Source: Ruminiclostridium cellobioparum subsp. termitidis CT1112 (lineage in GTDB: Bacteria; Bacillota; Clostridia; Acetivibrionales; DSM-1351). From it: DNA of 64,000 nt. Shown here one piece after another: positions 1 through 7,308 of this stretch. The notes under the pieces were generated by a model. That model saw only the letters and a list, made by a program, of their open reading frames with translations, had not been told where the DNA came from and made no database searches. The translations under genes and the position numbers were made by a program. Position 1 is the first letter of the stretch. Each line of letters starts with the position of its first letter. The stretch covers positions 124,001 through 188,000 of the forward strand of contig NZ_AORV01000046.1 in the NCBI RefSeq assembly GCF_000350485.1, given 5' to 3'.

Positions 1-1897
1 GCATACAGGCCTTATGCCCTGTTCCCATACCGTCACTCAGCGCCGCTATGTATTTGCCGTCGCCTGTATTTAAAAAAGTGTAATTATCCCCTGAAACATA
101 TTTTTCATTCTTCGACACCCTCGCCACACCGGTTATAACTTTATAGGTTTCTTCCTCCACCAGTTTAATGGTACAGGTATTTGTTTTAGGATTAAGAGCA
201 CAATCACTTCCCTCTTTGATCATTTTTCGCCCTACAACCTCTGTAACGGTTTTTTCAACACAGCCTATGCAGCTTCTCTTTCCCCCGCAGCCTTTGTAAG
301 TCAGGGTCATTTCATACTTGCCGAATTTGTTTTCATATACCACGGCATCCGCATGTTTTATTCCGGCCTTTGTCAATTCCAGTACGATCTGATTTTCCAA
401 ATCTTCTTTAAAACAGATATCGGTATTTAATTCGTTAGCCAGGTTGGAAATTATTGTAGACATACTTTTGAGCTGCTGGGATACCAGCCCCCTGCTCTCA
501 CCGATTTTGCTCCGCCATACCATATCAACCTTGAAAAGCTCAAAAACATTATTCACCGCCAGCACAAAATCATCCACCCTCTCACATCTCTCAAGAAAAT
601 ATTGAGGAATGTCATTTTGCTCTATCCAACCCTTTCCATCCAATTTTTCAACTATTTTGAACATGACCTGATATGTATTGCAGAAGTTATGCTCCCAGCA
701 ATGGACACACAGGCTGCAATCCTTGCAGACCCTGTCTGCCACCCTGTCGAATATGGCGGTGATATCATGTTTTTCAGTTATTGCCTTTGTCTCGGAAATT
801 TCATCAAAGGTCCTGGACATTTCAGAAAATGCCCTGGAGAACTTGTTCAATTTCTCAACTGTTATCTCCTTGATTCTTGCGCTGTAGCCTTTTTTGTCCC
901 CTCTTGCAACCAGGCTTTTATCAAATTTTGTTACAACCGCATCCATGGCTTTTTCAGGTATGAGCATAAATATGACGATTGAGACAATTATTTCATACAG
1001 AAATACAAGAACCTCGGTAGACCCGTTGGTATAAAAGGTAAGGATCGCATTTCCCATTAAAACCCCCACACAGGAGCCGATTTTCCCCATATTTTTTAAA
1101 ATTCCTGCAAGTAATCCACAAAATGCATAAGAAGCTATGATAATTGGGGATGAATTGGAGGAAATACTTATGACGGTCCCAACAATCACCCCTATGGCCG
1201 CTCCGTTTCCCGCTCCTGTTTTAAAGCTGAAAACCAGGATTATTATGATACACAAAATATTTTTGAGACTGACTCCGAAAATATTCCATCCGCCCAGACC
1301 TCCCACCGCCAGCGCGCAGGCTATGGCAATGCTCAGTATTTCCTCGTTTGTAAGGGAGTATCTTCTGGAGGGGTTCCCCAGGACCTCCAATACATTTTTA
1401 AAAACAAACACCAGCGCAAAGATTATAAATCCGTTTATGATGGATTTCAAAACATCATACATTAAGAAGCCCTGCAGATATGTCAATACCATTTCAGGTA
1501 TCAGAACTCCGATAAAAGCAATTATTCCAACCCTTAAATGCGAGCCTGCGCTCTTTTTAAAGGGAATGTTAATGGCATTAAACAGCAGCATGGCTACAAC
1601 TGCGGTATACAGCTGAACGGTAGCCCCCGATGTCAGCATTCCTGCAAATATTGCGATTGATATCATTATCCTGTTTATATTGAGACCCAGAGTGGCTGCG
1701 TAAAGAGCGATCCCAAACGGCATCAACCCTCCCAGCAGTGATATCCTTCCCAGAAGAAAAGCCGCAGGTATAATTATAAGATTGGTTTTATTCAGATATT
1801 CCAGAATAGCTGCTGCCTTACCGGTTTTACCCTTTTGATGTGTTGCCGATCCATGACCTCCAAAATTTTTGTATGGAAGCGATTCTGTTTTCATCAT
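1..1897 (-). CDS. spoIIE: Stage II sporulation protein E (SpoIIE), C-terminus cut by window edge
   Basis: SpoIIE is the forespore serine phosphatase that dephosphorylates SpoIIAA and so releases sigma-F; it also acts at the asymmetric septum. About 632 codons are visible and the frame is open from the start codon to the window edge. The N-terminus holds a cluster of hydrophobic segments, including the family-like stretch LGGLMPFGIALYAATLG. The visible C-terminal end reads ALSDGMGTGHKAC, the PP2C-type metal-binding motif of the SpoIIE phosphatase domain. Full-length family members are around 800 residues, so the last part lies left of the window. Two adjacent ATG codons (1897 and 1894) follow a GGGGGG ribosome binding site at 1904-1909. 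Confidence is high; it marks the organism as an endospore former. Confidence 0.95.
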   Translation of the reverse strand, partial: MMKTESLPYKNFGGHGSATHQKGKTGKAAAILEYLNKTNLIIIPAAFLLGRISLLGGLMPFGIALYAATLGLNINRIMISIAIFAGMLTSGATVQLYTAVVAMLLFNAINIPFKKSAGSHLRVGIIAFIGVLIPEMVLTYLQGFLMYDVLKSIINGFIIFALVFVFKNVLEVLGNPSRRYSLTNEEILSIAIACALAVGGLGGWNIFGVSLKNILCIIIILVFSFKTGAGNGAAIGVIVGTVISISSNSSPIIIASYAFCGLLAGILKNMGKIGSCVGVLMGNAILTFYTNGSTEVLVFLYEIIVSIVIFMLIPEKAMDAVVTKFDKSLVARGDKKGYSARIKEITVEKLNKFSRAFSEMSRTFDEISETKAITEKHDITAIFDRVADRVCKDCSLCVHCWEHNFCNTYQVMFKIVEKLDGKGWIEQNDIPQYFLERCERVDDFVLAVNNVFELFKVDMVWRSKIGESRGLVSQQLKSMSTIISNLANELNTDICFKEDLENQIVLELTKAGIKHADAVVYENKFGKYEMTLTYKGCGGKRSCIGCVEKTVTEVVGRKMIKEGSDCALNPKTNTCTIKLVEEETYKVITGVARVSKNEKYVSGDNYTFLNTGDGKYIAALSDGMGTGHKACM

Positions 1898-2264
1898 ATG
1901 TGACCCCCCGTGTTTATCTTAAGTGACAACTGCAGTGTCGTTTAGCATGCAGAATGATTATAATTCAGCAATCAGAAATTATTTGTCACTTTCTGGGGAT
2001 AATTTCAAAAGAATTTAGACACATATCAGCAAAAAACCTTATGGGTTAAACATCAATTTAACTTTTTTAACCTTGCTTTAATAAAAAGGGCAAAGTAGGA
2101 TTAATTGTTTTTTGCTGTCTGCTGTCGAAAGTTTTTTATTTTAGAGAACCTGCAAACAGCCGGTATAATTGCTTTTCCCGGGGCCATTTACGGCCAGGCA
2201 GCTCCCTGTCTCTTAAAATATCGCGGATTATCTAGGCCCCTGAAAGCCCAAAAAATCAGGTTTT
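1898..2264. other. Intergenic gap between divergent spoIIE and PPC gene
   Basis: This is an A+T-rich spacer. It should contain the spoIIE promoter (minus strand), but I see no convincing -35/-10 pair or perfect Spo0A box. From about 2165 onward the sequence aligns with the leader of the second PPC gene (about 4710 onward): both share a block reading TCTTAAAATATCG followed by GATTAT. The leader was therefore duplicated together with the gene. A plus-strand reading frame here is unsupported. Confidence 0.5.
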
Positions 2265-2319
2265 GGGACAGGTTCACCCCTATACCGGATTTGGAAAAAT
2301 GGGGCAAATGAATTATAAT
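2265..2319 (+). promoter_or_regulatory. Conserved upstream element and sigma-A-type promoter of first PPC gene
   Basis: The -35 TTGGAA (2291-2296) and -10 TATAAT (2314-2319) are separated by exactly 17 nt. Directly upstream is a block starting GGGACAGGTTCAC (from 2265) that recurs almost unchanged in front of the second PPC gene at 4800. Conservation of both promoter and upstream block between duplicated leaders that otherwise diverge suggests an activator or regulator site. The mRNA leader would be about 155 nt. Confidence 0.6.
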
Positions 2320-2479
2320 AATTACAGAGCTCAAGTTCACAATTCAAATTTGAAGAAACTCAATCAGGAAATGCATTTCTGGAAATTTTACAATCAAATG
2401 GAGGAAAAATATTATTTTAAATTACAATCCAAATCCTTGCCTCAACAGGCATCAATCAAAAAAAACCGGAGGTCAATTA

Positions 2480-3268
2480 ATGAAAAAATTCTTACCTTTT
2501 ATAATTTGTTTTGCACTTTTGTTATCCATCTCTTTTTCATGTACCGTGTTTGCAGCAGTCAATGAAACCGAACCCAATAATACCATGACCACTGCTAGTC
2601 CACTCAGACCCGGAGATACTGTCAACGGTAAAATTTCAACCTCTTCCGATCTGGATTACTACATGCTGCAGCTAACAGCAAGCGGAAACATAAATATTTC
2701 GCTCGGCACCATCCCAAGCGGCTGTGATTATGATTTATACCTTTATGATAATAGAGGAAGTCTTATCAGGTCATCAACAGCCGGAAGCAATACAGATGAA
2801 AACATATCCAATACCCTGAATGCCGGCACTTATTATGTCTGCGTAAAGAGCTATTCCGGTTATTCCGCAAGCAGTGATTATACATTGTCAGTGAAAAGTT
2901 CAGGTTCTACCAACCCACCGACTACCCCTCCTGTTCATGGCGGAGATGCATATGAATTCAACGATACTCTTGAGCTTGCCTCTGATTTTTACGGCAGCCT
3001 GGAAGCCAATATTCATCCTTTGGGAGATGTGGACTGGTACAGATTCAGCGTAACTCAAACCTCAGCCAAGCATTTTCGGCTTTATAATCCTTCTACAGAT
3101 CTGACATACCACTTTGCAATATACAATGCCAACGGCGGTTATGTTTGCTCGGACGGCGGTATCGGTGATTACACCGTAACTTTAAGTCCCGGTACTTACT
3201 ATATCAAAGTTTTCAGCTATAACTCCGAGTCAGTGCTCAACTACCGTTTGCAAATGACTACCGTTTAA
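2480..3268 (+). CDS. Secreted protein with two PPC (bacterial pre-peptidase C-terminal) domains
   Basis: This is a 262-residue exported protein with a signal peptide at residues 1-26: KK, a hydrophobic core, and cleavage probably near VFA-AV. Two beta-sandwich PPC-type domains follow. The first (about 28-145) starts with the NETEPNNT motif and contains SDLDYYMLQL and DYDLYLYD. The second (about 154-262) contains DAYEFNDT and GDVDWYRFSV. PPC domains usually sit at the C-terminus of secreted peptidases or other hydrolases, but no catalytic domain is present here. A binding or surface role is therefore inferred. The start follows GGAGGT at 2468-2473. The gene is paralogous to the one at 5020 and ends at a strong terminator. 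Confidence 0.8.
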   Translation: MKKFLPFIICFALLLSISFSCTVFAAVNETEPNNTMTTASPLRPGDTVNGKISTSSDLDYYMLQLTASGNINISLGTIPSGCDYDLYLYDNRGSLIRSSTAGSNTDENISNTLNAGTYYVCVKSYSGYSASSDYTLSVKSSGSTNPPTTPPVHGGDAYEFNDTLELASDFYGSLEANIHPLGDVDWYRFSVTQTSAKHFRLYNPSTDLTYHFAIYNANGGYVCSDGGIGDYTVTLSPGTYYIKVFSYNSESVLNYRLQMTTV

Positions 3269-3274
3269 GGCAGT

Positions 3275-3309
3275 TAAAAATCCCTGGGATCTCTTCCCGG
3301 GGATTTTTT
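3275..3309 (+). terminator. Rho-independent terminator after first PPC gene
   Basis: An 11-bp stem, 3279-3289 pairing with 3295-3305 with one G-U pair, is followed by a T run at 3304-3309. It lies 6 nt after the stop codon. Confidence 0.85.
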
Positions 3310-3483
3310 CATTTCATTTTCCGCCGGCTGTCAAATTACTTTTTTATTAATTAAAGTCTTTGCAAATAATAATAAAGTCTTTAAAATCATTACTTGACTT
3401 GATACAATGTTTATATTATTCAGCAAAGTAAATCAATAAAACAAGTTAACATAAAATAATCAAATTCAGAGAGGATGACCAAT

Positions 3484-4572
3484 TTGTTTAAACTTCCAGA
3501 ATACACAGTACCTGATTTCAGTAAAGCGATCTTCGAAGCAGCCCCGGTTGTAAATACGGTACCCGCACCGGGCGACGGACTCTTGCCTGATAATTTCTAT
3601 GCAACAACAATTTACCCTGAATACTTTAAAATAGGAAGCAGCTGGGAGCTTATAAATGCTCCCCGAATGGACTGTGCTGTTGTTGTCAGGGATGGGAAGC
3701 CTTATGCCGTTGAAGCAAGAAGGGTTGGGAAGGATGAAGCTGTTGTAGTTGGAAGAGAGGAAGATCTTTCAAACGGAGTCTTCATTCATTATGATGCTTT
3801 TAAGGAAAATAATAACGGAAGAGTGCAAAGCTTCGCTTTCCGTACGGGAAAGTCGAGGGAATCCTCCTACTCAAGAGATTATGATCAGTTATATGATATT
3901 CTCAGGCACGACCGTGAACATGGTTCCATAGTCTGGGTGCTTGGGCCGGCTGTAGCCTTTGATTTTGACGCCCGCAGATCCATGTCCGGTCTCATTGAAC
4001 ATGGTTACGTTGATGCGCTGTTTGCAGGAAATGCATTGGCGACCCACGATCTTGAAGCCGGCCTGTTCCATACCGGTCTCGGGCAGGATATATACACAAA
4101 GGAACTGTACTACAACGGCCATTACCACCATCTTGAGACAATCAACAGGGTAAGGTGTGCAGGTTCCATAGAGACTTTTGTAACCCAAAACAATTTGAGT
4201 GACAGCATAGTTGCCTCCTGTGTCAGGAAAAATGTTCCGCTGGTTCTGGCGGGTTCCATCCGTGACGACGGTCCCCTGCCCGGAGTGATCGGAAATGTTT
4301 ACGAAGCCCAGGATGCCATGAGGCGGCACATCATGAAGGCAACAACCGTAATAGCACTCGCTACACAGCTTCACACCATAGCCACCGGCAATATGACCCC
4401 CTCATGGCAGATATGTGAAGGCAAGCTGCGCCCGGTTTACTTCTATACTATAGATATTTCGGAGTTTGCAGTCGGAAAGCTTCATGACAGAGGCAGTCTC
4501 AGCGTCAACAGCATAGTGACAAATGTTCAGGATTTCCTGATCAATGCCGCAAGGAGTCTGGAAGTAATATGA
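3484..4572 (+). CDS. LOR/SDH-family protein (AgrE/ArgZ C-terminal-like, ornithine cyclodeaminase-type)
   Basis: A 362-residue soluble protein. It resembles the conserved LOR/SDH domain family found as the C-terminal half of cyanobacterial arginine-degrading AgrE/ArgZ and as stand-alone archaeal proteins linked to ornithine cyclodeamination (ornithine to proline plus ammonia). Recognisable stretches are GPAVAFDFDARRSMSGLIE, YVDALFAGNALATHDLE and HYHHLETINRVRCAGSIE. No guanidine-modifying N-terminal domain is fused, so substrate use is inferred only. The AGAGAGG ribosome binding site (3468-3474) directly abuts an ATG at 3475, which is too close. It lies 9 nt from a TTG at 3484, so I prefer the TTG; the ATG would add three residues. 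The gene is monocistronic between two terminators. Confidence 0.6.
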   Translation: MFKLPEYTVPDFSKAIFEAAPVVNTVPAPGDGLLPDNFYATTIYPEYFKIGSSWELINAPRMDCAVVVRDGKPYAVEARRVGKDEAVVVGREEDLSNGVFIHYDAFKENNNGRVQSFAFRTGKSRESSYSRDYDQLYDILRHDREHGSIVWVLGPAVAFDFDARRSMSGLIEHGYVDALFAGNALATHDLEAGLFHTGLGQDIYTKELYYNGHYHHLETINRVRCAGSIETFVTQNNLSDSIVASCVRKNVPLVLAGSIRDDGPLPGVIGNVYEAQDAMRRHIMKATTVIALATQLHTIATGNMTPSWQICEGKLRPVYFYTIDISEFAVGKLHDRGSLSVNSIVTNVQDFLINAARSLEVI

Positions 4573-4641
4573 GAATTTTGAATGATGAATAATATATACT
4601 CTAAAATTATTTGTATACTACACTAAACAAAAAATAAAAAC

Positions 4642-4676
4642 CACAAAAACGGACTGAAATTTTGTCCGTTTTTGTG
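4642..4676. terminator. Rho-independent terminator
   Basis: A perfect 13-bp inverted repeat (4642-4654 and 4664-4676) with A-rich and T-rich arms. It can terminate the LOR/SDH gene and would also block read-through in the opposite direction. Confidence 0.8.
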
Positions 4677-4799
4677 AGAAGGTTTCTGAAAGTATCCATT
4701 TATCGGCTTTTCCCACAGCCGGTTATGGGAAATTAGCTCTGGTTTTCTTAAAATATCGTCGATTATGAAAGTCCCATAATGCTTGAAAATTTAACTATT

Positions 4800-4854
4800 G
4801 GGACAGGTTCACTCTTATACGGGGTTTGGAAAAAATGGGTAAATGAATTATAAT
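4800..4854 (+). promoter_or_regulatory. Conserved upstream element and promoter of second PPC gene
   Basis: The -35 TTGGAA (4826-4831) and -10 TATAAT (4849-4854) have 17-nt spacing, identical in layout to the promoter at 2291-2319. The upstream GGGACAGGTTCAC block begins at 4800. Confidence 0.6.
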
Positions 4855-5019
4855 GTATACATGAGCTCAAGTACACTATTCGAATAGAAAACAGTCATTC
4901 AGGGAATGCATTTCCAAAAAATCTACTAATAATTGGAGGAAAAACTTATTTCAAATTACAACTTAAAGCCCAGCTCCAACAGTCATCAATCAAACTTAAA
5001 ATTTTCAGGAGGTCACTTA

Positions 5020-5802
5020 ATGAAAAAAATCATACCAGTATTAATTTGTTTTGCGCTTTTGTTATCCATCTCTTTCTCAAGTACAGTATTTGCTGCATCA
5101 AATGAAACCGAACCCAATGATACCATGGCCAATGCCAATACAATATCTTCCGGCAGTATTATTAAAGGCAAAATTTCCACCTTTTCCGATGTGGACTTCT
5201 ACAGGATGTCAATTATGTACAGCGGAACCAGAGTCATTACTCTGAGCGATATTCCAAGCGGCTGTGATTATGGTTTATATCTTTATGATGCCAAAGGAAA
5301 TCTGATAAGCTACTCCACGGCATCCGGCAATGCAGATGAGAGCATAACAAAATCCATGGAGGTACAAGAGCAGTATTATATATGTGTTAGAAACAGCTCA
5401 GGCTATTCCAGCAGCAGCGACTATACCTTATCGGTAAAAGCCACGGGCTCAGTAACCACCCCTGTTCTTCCTTATCATGGGGGAGATGCATACGAATACA
5501 ACGATACTCTTGAGCTTGCCTCTGATTTTTACGGCAGCCTGGAAGCTACAATTAGCCCCTTGGGAGATATAGACTGGTATAAATTCAGTATTACTCAGAC
5601 ATCAACCCAAAAAATAAAGCTTTACAGTCCATCCTCAGACTTGTCGTACAAGTTTCAAATATGCAGTGCCGACGGAAAAAGTATTTCCAGTGTTACCGAT
5701 GAATGCACCCTGACCCTGTCTCCCGGTAAATATTACATCAAAGTATACGGAATTGATTCATCGTCAGTGCTTAACTACCGTTTGAATATGACCACCGTTT
5801 AA
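5020..5802 (+). CDS. Secreted protein with two PPC domains, paralogue of the 2480 gene
   Basis: A 260-residue exported protein. The signal peptide is almost identical to that of the first copy (residues 1-26, core ICFALLLSISFSSTVFA), and two PPC-type domains follow, beginning NETEPNDT and DAYEYNDT. Most divergence from the first copy is in the second half of each domain. The start is fixed by AGGAGGT at 5007-5013; a longer frame beginning at 4933 would place non-signal sequence before the signal peptide and is rejected. The gene plus ~300 nt of leader is a tandem duplicate interrupted by the LOR/SDH gene. Function beyond secretion and carbohydrate or protein binding is unknown. Confidence 0.8.
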   Translation: MKKIIPVLICFALLLSISFSSTVFAASNETEPNDTMANANTISSGSIIKGKISTFSDVDFYRMSIMYSGTRVITLSDIPSGCDYGLYLYDAKGNLISYSTASGNADESITKSMEVQEQYYICVRNSSGYSSSSDYTLSVKATGSVTTPVLPYHGGDAYEYNDTLELASDFYGSLEATISPLGDIDWYKFSITQTSTQKIKLYSPSSDLSYKFQICSADGKSISSVTDECTLTLSPGKYYIKVYGIDSSSVLNYRLNMTTV

Positions 5803-5809
5803 GCAGTTA

Positions 5810-5844
5810 AAAAAATCCCTGGGATAGTCCCCCAGGGATTTTTT
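5810..5844. terminator. Bidirectional terminator between convergent genes
   Basis: A perfect 14-bp stem (5810-5823 and 5831-5844) with an A6 arm on one side and a T6 arm on the other. It can end both the PPC gene (plus) and the chitobiose operon (minus). Confidence 0.9.
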
Positions 5845-5872
5845 GTTTATCTCGTTCCATCCAATCAAATAA

Positions 5873-7288
5873 TCATAGAATATTCAAAAACTCCTTCATA
5901 ATATTGCTTACTGCAACAGCCATCTCCTCATTTTCCATTTCACAGAAAATCCTGAGAAGGGGCTCTGTGCCTGAAAAGCGGGTTATGATCCAGCCGCCGT
6001 TTTTAAAATACACCTTTACGCCGTCCATATAGCTGACTCTTTCCACCTCGTAATTGAACTCAGGTAACTTCTTCTGATCAAAAAGCAGCTTCATCAGACG
6101 GTCCTTCTCAGCATAGCTGAACTTGAAATCCTTCTCGGTCATATAGGAGCAGCCGAAGCTGCCATGTATCTCCTCAAGCAGCTGTGACAGGCTCTTGCCT
6201 GTCACACTCAGCAATTCAATGAGCAGGCTGGCAGCGAATATTCCATCCTTTCCGCTGATATGTCCTCTTATGGTCAAGCCCCCGCTGCTTTCTCCACCTA
6301 TGAGGCAGTCGTACTTTTCCATGTTGGAGCTGATATGCTTGAATCCCACCGGAACCTCATAACAGGTCTCCCCGAACCCTTTTGCTATCCTGTCCAGCAA
6401 GTGTGTGGTTGCAACGTTGCGTACAACTCCACCGGTCCACTTTTTGTATTTAAGCAGGTAATAGTACAGCAGCGCCAGAATACTGTTGGGATGGATAAAG
6501 TTGCCTTTTTCGTCAATTATCCCGAGCCTGTCGGCGTCACCGTCAGTGCCTATGCCAAGGTCGTAGCCCTTTTCCACCACCATTTCTCTCAGGCGCTGCA
6601 GAGTATGGGAGCTGGGAGACGGCAGTCTGCCTCCAAACAGTGTATCATGCCTGTCATTTATTATATCCACTTCACACCTTGCGGTTATCAGTATTGTCTG
6701 AAGTGAGGTCTTTGATACTCCGAACATTGGATCCAGCAGTATCTTAAGGTTTCTTCCCTTTATGGCCTCCATGTCTATCATATTGATAATAGTGTCGATA
6801 TACTCATTAAAGGGGTCTATCACTTTGATGCTCCCATTTTCAATTCCGGTACAAAAATCAATATCCTTTATGGTACTGACGTCAATTTTATCTATATAAT
6901 GCTCTATATTCGCCGTTACTTCCTGCGAGGCATCTCTCCCGCCCCTTGTAAATACCTTGATTCCGTTGTAGTCGGCAGGATTATGGCTGGCAGTTACCGC
7001 GGCCCCATAGCAGGTATCACGTCTGTTCACGGTAAACATTACAAGAGGTGTGGGCGCCACCTTTTCTATAAAATACACCTGTATCCCATTTCCTGCCAGA
7101 ACTTCAGACATCCACTTCGCCGCCTTGTCCGAGAGAAATCTCCTGTCATAGCCGATGACAAATCCGTTTTCAGTGCACTGCTGCTCTGCCATCATCTGGG
7201 CAACCGCCTGTGTCAGCAGCCTGACATTCTGCTTTGTGAAATCCTCCCCGATTATTGCTCTCCAACCACCTGTACCAAATTTAATCAT
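5873..7288 (-). CDS. Phosphohexomutase (phosphoglucomutase/phosphomannomutase family)
   Basis: A 471-residue alpha-D-phosphohexomutase that interconverts hexose 1- and 6-phosphates through a phosphoserine enzyme. Visible motifs are N-terminal FGTGGWRAIIGE, the catalytic serine loop TASHNP (Ser101), the metal-binding loop DGDADR (249-254), the sugar-binding ESSGG and the phosphate-binding RFSGTEPLLR near the C-terminus. It is the last gene of the minus-strand chitobiose operon, 20 nt after the phosphorylase. It should therefore convert the GlcNAc-1-phosphate released by phosphorolysis to the 6-phosphate; that substrate is inferred from context, because the family also handles glucose and mannose phosphates. 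Confidence 0.88.
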   Translation of the reverse strand: MIKFGTGGWRAIIGEDFTKQNVRLLTQAVAQMMAEQQCTENGFVIGYDRRFLSDKAAKWMSEVLAGNGIQVYFIEKVAPTPLVMFTVNRRDTCYGAAVTASHNPADYNGIKVFTRGGRDASQEVTANIEHYIDKIDVSTIKDIDFCTGIENGSIKVIDPFNEYIDTIINMIDMEAIKGRNLKILLDPMFGVSKTSLQTILITARCEVDIINDRHDTLFGGRLPSPSSHTLQRLREMVVEKGYDLGIGTDGDADRLGIIDEKGNFIHPNSILALLYYYLLKYKKWTGGVVRNVATTHLLDRIAKGFGETCYEVPVGFKHISSNMEKYDCLIGGESSGGLTIRGHISGKDGIFAASLLIELLSVTGKSLSQLLEEIHGSFGCSYMTEKDFKFSYAEKDRLMKLLFDQKKLPEFNYEVERVSYMDGVKVYFKNGGWIITRFSGTEPLLRIFCEMENEEMAVAVSNIMKEFLNIL

Positions 7289-7308
7289 ATATATCCAACC
7301 TTTCTCCT

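Noticed and set aside
602-1616. Plus-strand reading frames opposite spoIIE
   Set aside because: They run antisense to a frame with clear SpoIIE motifs at both ends and have no ribosome binding sites or domains.
1898-2000. Spo0A box upstream of spoIIE
   Set aside because: Only partial matches (for example TGTCGTT) were found, no better than chance in this A+T-rich region.
2165-2470. Riboswitch in the PPC gene leaders
   Set aside because: The conserved blocks lie mostly upstream of the -10 box, so they are DNA elements; no known riboswitch core was recognised.
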